DNA of 64,000 bases from Pseudomonas salomonii (GTDB lineage Bacteria; Pseudomonadota; Gammaproteobacteria; Pseudomonadales; Pseudomonadaceae), in assembly GCF_900107155.1 (NCBI RefSeq), contig NZ_FNOX01000003.1:484206-548205 (forward strand), in the 5' to 3' direction. The notes below the pieces were generated by a model. That model did no database searches and was not told where the DNA came from. It was given only the letters and a program-made list of their open reading frames with translations. The position numbers and the translations under genes were made by a program. The first letter of the stretch is position 1. Each line of letters starts with the position of its first letter. Shown piece after piece: positions 1-7,354 of this stretch.

Positions 1-1
1 T

Positions 2-601
2 GCTCGAAGATATAAAGCAGCACTCAATGAGCGTCAAGGCTTTATCGAAAAGCGCTTCGGAAAAGCACTCAGCCTCACGAGAAACAGCAAAAACTATAAA
101 GACCTACAAAATATCCATCGAGCAAAACATGGCGACGTTCTTCAAATCAATCAAACTAGTAGGGCTTATAGTAGCAATGGTATTGATCGCCCAAATCGTA
201 ATCTTAATAAAAACGGTGAGCTGAATGACTCCTTTGGAAGAGAGATTGATAAAATTATTGCAACAGCAGAGCGAACAGTTAAAGACACAGAACATAGGAC
301 TTCTACAGCAAGTTCATGCTTTCGAGACTCAACTCAGCTTATTCAGCAAGGAGCTTCAAATCTTAAATCGTCAAATCCAGCCATTGGTAAAATAGTTTCC
401 ACGGCTGTATATGCATCGATTCCCTTAGCGCCAATACAGGCCTTGGGGTTCGGGGGGGAGTCGATTGACACTGGGGATCCAGAAGCGGATAGGGTGCTCC
501 GGATCAAGCGTATGGAAGGAAATGAGATCAATCAAAAAAACGCTGCCAGGGCAAATAAAGAAGCAATTGAATCAAGAAAAAATTTTGACCTACAACGCTA
601 A
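2..601 (+). CDS. C-terminal part of a possible MobA/MobL-like relaxase (5' end outside window)
   Basis: This frame is open from the window edge to TAA at 599-601 and gives 199 residues without a start, so the gene begins upstream. The protein is polar and basic at first (ALNERQGFIEKRFGKAL, then NIHRAKHGDVLQINQ), has a Ser/Asn-rich middle and ends in a charged helix. The first part resembles what I remember from C-terminal regions of plasmid or ICE mobilisation proteins, but no catalytic motif lies in the visible part, so the relaxase label is an inference. Two small genes follow on the same strand, as often seen behind mob genes. An in-frame ATG at 27 in another frame is a shadow of this gene. 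Confidence 0.45.
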   Translation, partial: ARRYKAALNERQGFIEKRFGKALSLTRNSKNYKDLQNIHRAKHGDVLQINQTSRAYSSNGIDRPNRNLNKNGELNDSFGREIDKIIATAERTVKDTEHRTSTASSCFRDSTQLIQQGASNLKSSNPAIGKIVSTAVYASIPLAPIQALGFGGESIDTGDPEADRVLRIKRMEGNEINQKNAARANKEAIESRKNFDLQR

Positions 602-618
602 ATCAGGAACAAATACAT

Positions 619-822
619 ATGACAGCCAAAAATTCAAATATTGACACTAATGAATTTAATGATTCAGAACCGCTAACCAAAATAGAAATTTCTACCTTTA
701 TCTTTCTCGCAATATTGAGCATTAGCATAAATATTGCAGTTATAGACCTAGGCAAAAAACTTATCGTAGAAAAAATTAACTATATACAAATTAAGGATAA
801 CCGTCGTGATAACCAGAAGTGA
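619..822 (+). CDS. Small single-span membrane protein, unknown
   Basis: A 67-residue protein starting 17 bases after the preceding stop. It has an acidic N-terminus (residues 1-20), one predicted membrane span (about 26-45, rich in Ile/Leu/Ala) and a basic tail (KDNRRDNQK). The AT-rich codon use matches its neighbours and differs from the core genes further right. It overlaps the next small ORF by 17 bases, which suggests co-transcription with the upstream mobilisation-like gene. I recognise no family. Confidence 0.45.
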   Translation: MTAKNSNIDTNEFNDSEPLTKIEISTFIFLAILSISINIAVIDLGKKLIVEKINYIQIKDNRRDNQK

Positions 823-1018
823 GAAAAAACTACTAGTAGAATGTTTCAAGCAGTTGATGATAGCGGAATCAGCCCTGCGAAGCGCTAAGAGTCACTTAGC
901 TTCAGTATTTGCCATGAATAAAGCCAGTGAAACTGAATCGCTTACGCTATCGACACTGGAACTGAAACCGCCCCCATCGAGAGCAATAAAAGTGAAACCC
1001 CAGAATCTCGGACGCTAG
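806..1018 (+). CDS. Small hypothetical protein, GTG start
   Basis: A 70-residue frame beginning with GTG inside the end of the previous gene. The first 40 residues look like an amphipathic helix pair (EKKLLVECFKQLMIAESALR); the rest is Ser/Pro rich and probably disordered. The overlap suggests translational coupling to the membrane protein before it. No family recognised. It may be an accessory protein of the mobilisation operon, which is inference from position only. Confidence 0.35.
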   Translation: MITRSEKKLLVECFKQLMIAESALRSAKSHLASVFAMNKASETESLTLSTLELKPPPSRAIKVKPQNLGR

Positions 1019-1142
1019 GTAATTCCGCTCCACCCCACTCCAGAGCAGAATTATTTGATCGCGACGCACTCAGAGGACATTAACAACCAAATTGCAGTTA
1101 TTAATTAAAAGATTAAAAACCAAACCGTGAACCACAATCACA

Positions 1143-1814
1143 CTAGACGACCTGTTGTTGCATCACAGATTCTAATTTTTCTTTAGCTGCGGCTACAACC
1201 TTCATCGACTTCTCGGACGACCTCTTCAGAATTATGTAGTTAATTACAACTTGGGCAACTACTAAAACTAGCGTTGATGTCACATAACTTTCAACAAACC
1301 GAGAAGCATAAATCGCGTCAACCATGCCTTTCCCGATAAGTAGGTTGGTAACTAGAGTCGAGACGCCTACTAAGCGGTTTCCGTCCGCAACACCGAAGCC
1401 TTTTTGCCCACAGCCTGGTACTAGTATCAGAATTACCCCGAAAATGGCACCTGCGGCGCATCCAATAAACGGCAGAGCTGATAAGAATGCAATCATCAGA
1501 GCGAACCTGAAAGACTTACCAGGCGTTTTAACATTCTTGACTATAGAAGTCTCCTCATAAGGGACTTCTTGTGACCGTTTAAATACAAGTGGGTAATTTC
1601 CACCAAAGCCAATGCCGATAGTCGCTCCAGTTTTAAGCGGTATATTTGTATTAATTAGATTTAATTGCTCAACCTTGCCAGTGCCGACATCCTTAATCCA
1701 AGCACCGGTAGAGTGGGATGTACTCACGTACCCCCCATGCTGGTCTATCTCACCGTATACGGCACTGCTGGTATCACTGTCTAATACCTTATAAATACCC
1801 GCTCTCGTTTCCAT
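1143..1814 (-). CDS. Hypothetical membrane protein with soluble N-terminal domain
   Basis: This 223-residue protein has a beta-rich N-terminal half (about 1-95, many Gly/Thr/Ser). Two or three hydrophobic stretches follow (about 100-140 and 180-205), then a basic coiled tail (SSEKSMKVVAAAKEKLESV). The ATG at 1814 is the only good start. It lies downstream of the TPR/PIN gene on the same strand, separated by 77 bases, so it could belong to the same island operon. I do not recognise the family, and a defence role is only suggested by position. Confidence 0.6.
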   Translation of the reverse strand: METRAGIYKVLDSDTSSAVYGEIDQHGGYVSTSHSTGAWIKDVGTGKVEQLNLINTNIPLKTGATIGIGFGGNYPLVFKRSQEVPYEETSIVKNVKTPGKSFRFALMIAFLSALPFIGCAAGAIFGVILILVPGCGQKGFGVADGNRLVGVSTLVTNLLIGKGMVDAIYASRFVESYVTSTLVLVVAQVVINYIILKRSSEKSMKVVAAAKEKLESVMQQQVV

Positions 1815-1891
1815 AAAAGCCTCAATCCATTTTAAGAATGAGACTTATACTCAAGGACGAAAATGATGTCAATATGCCTCTCTCTAAATAT

Positions 1892-4800
1892 TTACTCATT
1901 TTTGTAGAAGTGACCTTTCCACCAACCTATTACAAATTTTCTCAGCCTTAAGATTGGGAAACCTACCAAATTGTTTAGCGTAGATATTCCACTCGGCATT
2001 TTAATCAGCCGATCAAACAATAGAGCTGTAGCCCTCATAGTTTTTGCAGACGGAAATGCGTCACCATGACTCTTCTTCAACAACCGCTCTAGTGTCTTAT
2101 TGTATGTCGGATTATAATCAAAAATCCAATGTTGCAAGATAAAACCGGAGATTAGATTATAATGGCTTTCAACCTCAGCATTTTTTCCGCCTATATAACC
2201 GCACAGCGCTGAAAAATCTTGAAGGTTTAAACTTTCATCTTTTTTAAAGATATTTTCAAGAACATAAGAGCTAACCGATACATAGTTGTGTTGACGATGG
2301 CACAAACTTAGAATCATTTGAGCATACAGATCCCCAGATATAGCCCCCTCATGGACAAGAATATTTATTATTGGCTGTAACCAAGTACTATCTTTGAGCT
2401 TATAAATATTCGCTGAAAACCCTCTTGAATAAGCATCCTCCGATACGAATAGTGCTCCAGTTTCAGCTGCCAAAAAATATGGTTCTATCGCTTCCGCTTT
2501 TATACTAACCAACTGTTCCGTCAATTCATCTAAATCACTTGAGAAAGCATACTGCTTTATTACACATTTATCCTGGAGATCCTTGATTCTAAGGGCAATA
2601 AGGTCCCGCTGAGCCTGGAGGTCTGACTCACTATATTCTGACCGGGTAAAGACCCCGTGTCTCCAGCCAATACTCATCCTGGAGTTAGAGAGCCCATCAA
2701 ACTCCCCCATAAGCTGCTGCATAATAAGAATTGTACTTTGCGAAATAATTACTTCGCCAAAATACTGATTCAACGCATCTAAAAGGCCAAGTTCTACGGC
2801 GACCCATGCCGTATAGCAGTCTAAAACTACAGACTTTCCTCTGAATCGCTGAACGCAGTCAGCTGCAATAATTCTCTCTTCCTCTGTACCTAAACATGTT
2901 TGGATATGGCCTACAGTAGACCGCATTAAATCAACCACATGAAAAATATTTTTCCGCCACATTCCTGCGGCGATTTCGAGCGGAATATTACTCTCAACTA
3001 TAGTAGCTAGAAATTTCTCGTCCTGCTCTGCTTGACCTTTAACAAAGTCGAGCAATGGCTGAATGTTGCCCTCTTCCATCTTGATAGACCACAAACCTCC
3101 TTCTTCAGGAAACCTATTTTCAAACGTATTGCAAACCTGATGAAAGGCTTGATGATATCGGTGCTTAACTTCCTCGACTTTCCATATAATCTTGCCTTGC
3201 AGCTTAGATTGCTCGTACTCATATCCCACACTTCGACCGAGTACCTTCCTTACATACGGATCTACAGATTGAATGTCTAGTGCCAAATCATCGTGCACGG
3301 AAATCTCTACCATTCTCTCTATGACTACACCATCCGAGGACAGGAGTTTCACATAGCTGCCGGGGCCTACAGTGGCCGACTCATCTGGCAGTACTTCTTT
3401 ATTAGCCAATAAAAAAACTTGAAAATAAGCAAGAGCTACTCTGTGATTATTCTGGTTAGCGTCATAAGTATCGTACGCCAAAGTCAGTCCTTTAGCTGAC
3501 ATACCAGCTTGCACCAAATAATCAGCCGCCTGCATGAATTGCTCAGCAGTGCCAATAAACTCTTCTAATTCATTGTCGGTGAGAATTCTTAGCAAACTTT
3601 CTTTATCACGTTCCAGCTTAGCAATTTCGCATACGACCAAAAGTCCATAAAGCTCTTTCCCGCCAGCGATTAAATACTGGTGCAGAAATTCCTTCGCAGC
3701 TTCGTAATCCTTTCTTTTGAAATGAAAGATACCAAGTAAAATTTCGAATCCTTTGTATCTTTCTTTGAGCTTTTCGTAGAAGGCAACCGCTTCAGTGCGT
3801 ATTGGATACTCATTCAAATATCCAAGCGCAAGCATGTGTACAAGGTCATAATTTTCATGAATGTTCGGGTAAGAGCCAAGTAGGCTAACAATCTCTTTCC
3901 AACCTTGGAGAAATCGTACCAACTTCATATAGTGATAAAACTCGATAACATCACTATCTTTATTTATTCGCGTGCGCCCATAGTCATGCGCCAAAATAGC
4001 AATTGATTGAATCTGACTTTCCGCAGCAAATTCAAAAAGCAATAGACGTGCGCGACTATCTAACTTTTCGTTGCCAAGAAGATTCTCCAGGTCCATTTTT
4101 CCTTTAGCTTGCCCTTTGAATGCCCTCGCGATATACACAACTATCTTCGCATGTTGCAAAAATGCGCCGTCAAACTTTGAAAAACTATAATCTTGAAATT
4201 TATTAAGCCCAACCCAGTCCTTACGAGCAACCATACTTAGGAATTTCAGCTTTCGAGCTTCTTCCCTGTCAGTAATTTTCTTAAGTGCCTCGTCGCATAA
4301 CTCGTTCTCGTCGAAATCTAACAGACATTTGACAACAGTATCGATAACTGCCTGATTATTTGCCATATTCTCAAGTACGTACTCGCATTCAGTACGTAGC
4401 ATTTCACGATTCTGACTCAGTTTGTAAAGTATCAGTAGGTTTTGAACGTTCTGAAAGTCACCAGAGTTAGCAACTCGATCACTCGCTTTAAACGCGGCCC
4501 ATTCAACATTAAAATATTCAGCCGCCAGATTGATTTGTTCGATGTCTTTTGAGGTAAATGAAAATCCGTTTGGACTTTGCCTTTCTTGAATATAATGATG
4601 CAAAATACCTGTAGCAACTAAATTCTTTGCTTGAGAGTCAGTTGGATTTTCTTCGAGGAACAAATTTGCCAGTTCTCTCCAACCTTGAATTTCGCGGGAA
4701 GCTAATAAGTGAATATGAGCTAACCTGACACTTTTTGTTTTTTTCACAATCTCAGAGAAGCCATGTATGGGATCAACAAACTCCTCTGAATATTGGTATT

Positions 4801-5377
4801 TAATACGTGTAGCCTGGAGTATAAACCCAGCTAAAAGCTCATTATCATCATTCCGTTCTAATTCGGCAGCCCCATAAGAGAGTGCTTCATCCACATTTTC
4901 ATCAAGAATGTAGGCAAGGACCTTATATGCTACAGCTCTTTTATCTTTAGGCGCATATGTACATGCTTCATGTAGCAACCGTGCAGCCTCATCGACCTTT
5001 CCAAGTTGATGTTGGCAGATGGCAATATTTGCTTTTACCCTAAAAATAAGTAAAGGCGTTAAATTCTGGGCTTGGTGCAGGAGCAGCTCATTGAACAAAT
5101 TCAGCGCATCATTTACTGCGCCAGAATTCATTTTATCTCGATACAAATTAACTTGCCGATCTATTTCTGTCTCTAACTCTCCAACATCGCTATTATTGAT
5201 AATTGCAGCTTGCTTTACGAGCGCCCTTGTCAATGCAGTTTCAATATCATCAATATCGTTATATATAACTCTTCCGTTATTATCGCCGGCGATAGCGACG
5301 CTTGAGTTGTCAGCGCTAACAGTAGAAGGCAATTCTGTCTTACTTCGCCGTTTAAATAGATCCCAAATACTTGGCAT
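1892..5377 (-). CDS. Large TPR-repeat protein with GreAB-C-like and PIN nuclease-like domains
   Basis: A 1161-residue protein. Residues 20-40 carry a short Asn/Gly motif (SVAIAGDNNGRV). About 60-650 is a long run of degenerate TPR-like helical repeats. About 660-720 resembles the C-terminal FKBP-like domain of GreA/GreB (VGPGSYVKL ... DPYVRKVLGRSVGYEY). About 845-990 resembles a PIN nuclease, with D853 in VVLDCYTAW and E980/D981 in FVSEDAYSR at positions expected for metal-binding acids. I recall a described TPR-GreAB-C-PIN architecture in bacterial conflict systems; this matches it but was not checked. The PIN part predicts RNA cleavage, the TPR part sensing or scaffolding, and the GreAB-C part possibly RNA polymerase contact. 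The ATG directly abuts the stop of the 62-residue membrane gene upstream, so the two are coupled. Confidence 0.7.
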   Translation of the reverse strand: MPSIWDLFKRRSKTELPSTVSADNSSVAIAGDNNGRVIYNDIDDIETALTRALVKQAAIINNSDVGELETEIDRQVNLYRDKMNSGAVNDALNLFNELLLHQAQNLTPLLIFRVKANIAICQHQLGKVDEAARLLHEACTYAPKDKRAVAYKVLAYILDENVDEALSYGAAELERNDDNELLAGFILQATRIKYQYSEEFVDPIHGFSEIVKKTKSVRLAHIHLLASREIQGWRELANLFLEENPTDSQAKNLVATGILHHYIQERQSPNGFSFTSKDIEQINLAAEYFNVEWAAFKASDRVANSGDFQNVQNLLILYKLSQNREMLRTECEYVLENMANNQAVIDTVVKCLLDFDENELCDEALKKITDREEARKLKFLSMVARKDWVGLNKFQDYSFSKFDGAFLQHAKIVVYIARAFKGQAKGKMDLENLLGNEKLDSRARLLLFEFAAESQIQSIAILAHDYGRTRINKDSDVIEFYHYMKLVRFLQGWKEIVSLLGSYPNIHENYDLVHMLALGYLNEYPIRTEAVAFYEKLKERYKGFEILLGIFHFKRKDYEAAKEFLHQYLIAGGKELYGLLVVCEIAKLERDKESLLRILTDNELEEFIGTAEQFMQAADYLVQAGMSAKGLTLAYDTYDANQNNHRVALAYFQVFLLANKEVLPDESATVGPGSYVKLLSSDGVVIERMVEISVHDDLALDIQSVDPYVRKVLGRSVGYEYEQSKLQGKIIWKVEEVKHRYHQAFHQVCNTFENRFPEEGGLWSIKMEEGNIQPLLDFVKGQAEQDEKFLATIVESNIPLEIAAGMWRKNIFHVVDLMRSTVGHIQTCLGTEEERIIAADCVQRFRGKSVVLDCYTAWVAVELGLLDALNQYFGEVIISQSTILIMQQLMGEFDGLSNSRMSIGWRHGVFTRSEYSESDLQAQRDLIALRIKDLQDKCVIKQYAFSSDLDELTEQLVSIKAEAIEPYFLAAETGALFVSEDAYSRGFSANIYKLKDSTWLQPIINILVHEGAISGDLYAQMILSLCHRQHNYVSVSSYVLENIFKKDESLNLQDFSALCGYIGGKNAEVESHYNLISGFILQHWIFDYNPTYNKTLERLLKKSHGDAFPSAKTMRATALLFDRLIKMPSGISTLNNLVGFPILRLRKFVIGWWKGHFYKNE

Positions 5378-5566
5378 TTACTTCCCTTTTCGGCTCTTTA
5401 TTGTTATATCGCCGTTATTTTCACCATTAATAGCTACGGAACCCTTTTTCGCTTTGACATTTACATTTCGCTTCCATACAAACTTAAACGTTATGAAAAC
5501 CAAAAACAAAAAGCCAAGCGCCAACCCAATTGCCAACTCCGGTTTTTCGAATAATGAAAAGCTCAT
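5378..5566 (-). CDS. 62-residue membrane protein coupled to the TPR/PIN protein
   Basis: One membrane span (about residues 10-30) is followed by a short basic stretch and a C-terminal motif GSVAINGENNGDI. A closely similar motif, SVAIAGDNNGRV, sits near the N-terminus of the large protein encoded next. The stop codon is followed with no gap by the ATG of that gene, so translation is probably coupled. A plausible role is a membrane anchor or assembly partner for the large protein through the shared motif, which is inference. Too small to assign to a family. Confidence 0.6.
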   Translation of the reverse strand: MSFSLFEKPELAIGLALGFLFLVFITFKFVWKRNVNVKAKKGSVAINGENNGDITIKSRKGK

Positions 5567-5828
5567 TTTAGCCCCTTAGTTTTGAGAATCTGTATAAGCG
5601 AAATCCTACTCCACAGGATAGCAATCCGCCATGGTGTTGGCAGCTTAAAGAAGGCCGCTAGCCGGAATTTGCTCATATCTCAATACGGTGGTAATGAATT
5701 CAAGAAACTTTTTGTTACATCATATCGTGCGGTCGTTTAAGGATTCCCGAAAAATCCACTCGACTTTGTATGGCTGTGTGTATGGCTACGCGAAAATAAG
5801 GCATTATAAGCCAGTATTTATTGGGAAT
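5567..5828. other. Gene-free end of the genomic island
   Basis: About 260 bases between the 62-residue membrane gene and the tRNA-Gly fragment. The open frames here are short and lack protein-like composition. A few imperfect short repeats (GGATTCCCGAAAAATCC; GTATGGCTGTGTGTATGGCTACG) might be integrase arm sites, as expected beside an attachment site, but this cannot be shown from sequence. Confidence 0.4.
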
Positions 5829-5851
5829 TTCGATTCCCTCTACCCGCTCCA
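5829..5851 (+). other. 3' fragment of tRNA-Gly: attachment site of the island
   Basis: TTCGATT (T-loop), CCCTC (T-stem 3' side), TACCCGC (acceptor 3' strand), U73 and CCA match the 3' end of a glycine tRNA; U73 with a CCCGCUCCA end is typical of tRNA-Gly. The five bases before the T-loop (GGAAT) do not pair with CCCTC, so the gene is broken exactly here. Integrases of ICEs and islands in Pseudomonas often use tRNA-Gly 3' ends, so this is best read as one att copy, with the intact tRNA at the other island end outside the window. Confidence 0.7.
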
Positions 5852-5897
5852 CTCAGATTTTGGTCTTGCGTCAGATTGGTTCTGGTGGGAGATGCAC

Positions 5898-5929
5898 AAA
5901 AAAACCGGCCCTTGGTGGCTGGTTTTTTT
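5898..5929 (+). terminator. Rho-independent terminator, probably of the original tRNA-Gly unit
   Basis: The stem AACCGGCC / GGCTGGTT (one G-U pair) is followed by seven T. It lies 47 bases beyond the tRNA-Gly fragment in the same direction, as expected for the terminator that served the intact tRNA before the island inserted. Confidence 0.75.
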
Positions 5930-6045
5930 ATGTTCTAAATTTGGCTTCATGCGTGAGCGACCTGTTCCGATGCAGGGTATCTGGCTCCCCTTCCCCTTGG
6001 TATGTGCGGCCTGGGAAGGCAAGCCTGTTGCAGGGCGTGAAAAAC

Positions 6046-6285
6046 CTACGCGGCGCGGTCGACGCGGTCTTGTGCCGCTTCTACCAGCATCAGCCCCAGT
6101 TCGATCATTTGCTGAATGGCCAAGGCCAGGTAGCGATGTTGAGAAGGCAGGCTTTCGGCGAACTCGTTGGTCATGGCACCCGCTCCGGCAATGGTTTCGT
6201 AAGCGTTGGCGAGCAAGGCTTCGGTGTTGGCTTCGGGGCGGACGCTGAACAGGGTCGCGGTGGGGTTACAGGCGTCAGTACACAT
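6046..6285 (-). CDS. DUF6124/DUF3077-family small protein
   Basis: A 79-residue protein with the family pattern LFSVRPEANTEALLANAYETI followed by an amphipathic C-terminal helix (LALAIQQMIELGLMLVEAAQD). The start was set at the ATG at 6285 because a GAGG lies 8 bases upstream; a GTG at 6309 is possible but lacks a site. It is related to the two DUF3077 proteins at 49370 and 53328, and all three sit behind a similar hairpin-rich leader. Function unknown; such proteins are common and multicopy in fluorescent pseudomonads. Confidence 0.75.
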   Translation of the reverse strand: MCTDACNPTATLFSVRPEANTEALLANAYETIAGAGAMTNEFAESLPSQHRYLALAIQQMIELGLMLVEAAQDRVDRAA

Positions 6286-6330
6286 CTGTTGATCCTCGGT
6301 AAGGACCACCTTCCAGAGCTACTAAACAAT

Positions 6331-6440
6331 GGGTGGCGGCTGTATGCAGGTTAGTAGACCGGCGGATCAACGAAACCGGCGCACCCGAAAGTGCCCTGCG
6401 TACAGCCACCATTGAGAACAGACATCGAGATGCCTGACTG
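6331..6440 (-). ncRNA. Structured leader RNA of the DUF6124 gene (copy A)
   Basis: On the minus strand a 16-bp outer stem forms between 6395-6410 (GGTGGCTGTACGCAGG) and 6335-6350 (CCTGCATACAGCCGCC), with one G-U type change in each arm. Inside it are a hairpin GCACU-UUCG-GGUGC and a CCGG...CCGG hairpin, then the conserved single strand CTACTAACC. Just upstream is a perfect hairpin CAGGCAT-CTCG-ATGTCTG. The same layout occurs at 49238-49309 and 53132-53205 before related genes. It ends about 45 bases before the start codon, so it may regulate translation or stability. Confidence 0.65.
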
Positions 6441-6476
6441 ATAGGACAGCCATACGCCGTTGATCAAATCGGGCTA

Positions 6477-6659
6477 CTAAACCCGACCGCTGATGGGCAG
6501 CGGCAAACGAACCTTAAAGCGCTCGTCCAAGGCGTACAACTCAGACGATTCTGCGTGTTGTGTAGGCAATAACACAACATTCAGGACCGCCGTACCGTTC
6601 TCCTTCAGACCGTAAATTCTGGCAATAGGAAAACCCTGAAGAACGTTTGAAACCGGCAC
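6477..6659 (-). CDS. Short hypothetical protein, GTG start
   Basis: A 60-residue frame from a GTG preceded by GCGAGGG, with TGA in frame just upstream. The composition is protein-like (ARIYGLKENGTAVLNVVLLPTQH) but no family is recognised. It ends upstream of the structured leader of the DUF6124 gene on the same strand. It might instead be untranslated upstream sequence of that leader. Confidence 0.3.
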   Translation of the reverse strand: MPVSNVLQGFPIARIYGLKENGTAVLNVVLLPTQHAESSELYALDERFKVRLPLPISGRV

Positions 6660-6749
6660 GCCCTCGCATCACTCTCCCCAGCCTTCGACACAGACGTGTC
6701 TCTTGCCAACCCGTATCCAAGTAGATACAGTGAAACTCTGTGAGGCCCC

Positions 6750-7043
6750 GTGCGTTATTCGATCCAGCAAACCCAAGCCTTCACTCACTGGTGCTCGGCA
6801 ATCCGCGATCTGCGCGCAAAAATCACCATTGCTCGACGTATTGAGCGAGCCAGTGTGGGCAATCTGGGTGATTTCAAGGTGCTGGGCGGCGGTGTTTCAG
6901 AGATGCGGATAGACGTGGGTGCGGGTTATCGCGTTTATTTCACCCTGCGCGGCAGGGAGGTCGTCATCTTGCTGGCAGGTGGCGACAAGTCTTCACAAGA
7001 GGCCGATATACGGCGAGCAAAAAAATTAGCAAAGGAGGTTTGA
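6750..7043 (+). CDS. RelE/HigB-type toxin (addiction module killer protein)
   Basis: A 97-residue protein of the short RelE/ParE-fold family often annotated as addiction module killer protein. Visible family features are DLRAKITIARRIERASVGNLGDFKVL, GVSEMRIDVGAGYRVYF, and a C-terminal GGDKSSQEADIRRAKKLAKE. It starts at GTG (6750) behind TGAGG. The expected role is inhibition of translation by mRNA cleavage unless bound by the antitoxin encoded 2 bases downstream. The toxin-first order is that of HigBA modules. Confidence 0.85.
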   Translation: MRYSIQQTQAFTHWCSAIRDLRAKITIARRIERASVGNLGDFKVLGGGVSEMRIDVGAGYRVYFTLRGREVVILLAGGDKSSQEADIRRAKKLAKEV

Positions 7044-7045
7044 TC

Positions 7046-7354
7046 ATGGCTCAAACACTGACGACATTTGATATGGCCGAGCTGCTCGACAGTGATGAGG
7101 CCATCAGCGAATACCTTTCTCAGGTGCTGGCAGACGGTGACAACGAGGAGTTCCTTCGAGCATTAGGCTATGTAGCCAAAGCCCGTGGCATGACAAAGAT
7201 TGCCACTGATGCGGGCGTAGGACGCGAGAGTTTGTACAAGGCATTTGCCCCAGGCGCCAAACCTCGTTTTGAAACGGTTCTGAAGGTGCTTCACTCACTG
7301 GGCATTGATCTGTTGGCTCGGCCTGGGCATACCAGCAATTATTCGACTGTTTGA
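7046..7354 (+). CDS. HigA-type antitoxin with HTH
   Basis: A 102-residue addiction-module antidote with a C-terminal helix-turn-helix (MTKIATDAGVGRESLYKAF, about residues 50-68) and the usual ending FETVLKVLHSLGIDLLARP. The ATG at 7046 has AGGAGG six bases before it; a TTG six bases further up is less likely. It should neutralise the toxin just upstream and repress the pair. Its last bases overlap the convergent MFS gene by 16. Confidence 0.85.
   Translation: MAQTLTTFDMAELLDSDEAISEYLSQVLADGDNEEFLRALGYVAKARGMTKIATDAGVGRESLYKAFAPGAKPRFETVLKVLHSLGIDLLARPGHTSNYSTV

Noticed and set aside
27..224. 65-codon frame with a membrane span at the left edge
   Set aside because: It overlaps the longer open frame 2-601 in another phase, which fits better with the following genes; only one of them is likely real.
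5688..6354. Two long plus-strand frames over the island end and the DUF6124 gene
   Set aside because: They cross the tRNA-Gly fragment and its terminator and run antisense to a recognisable gene; no family features.
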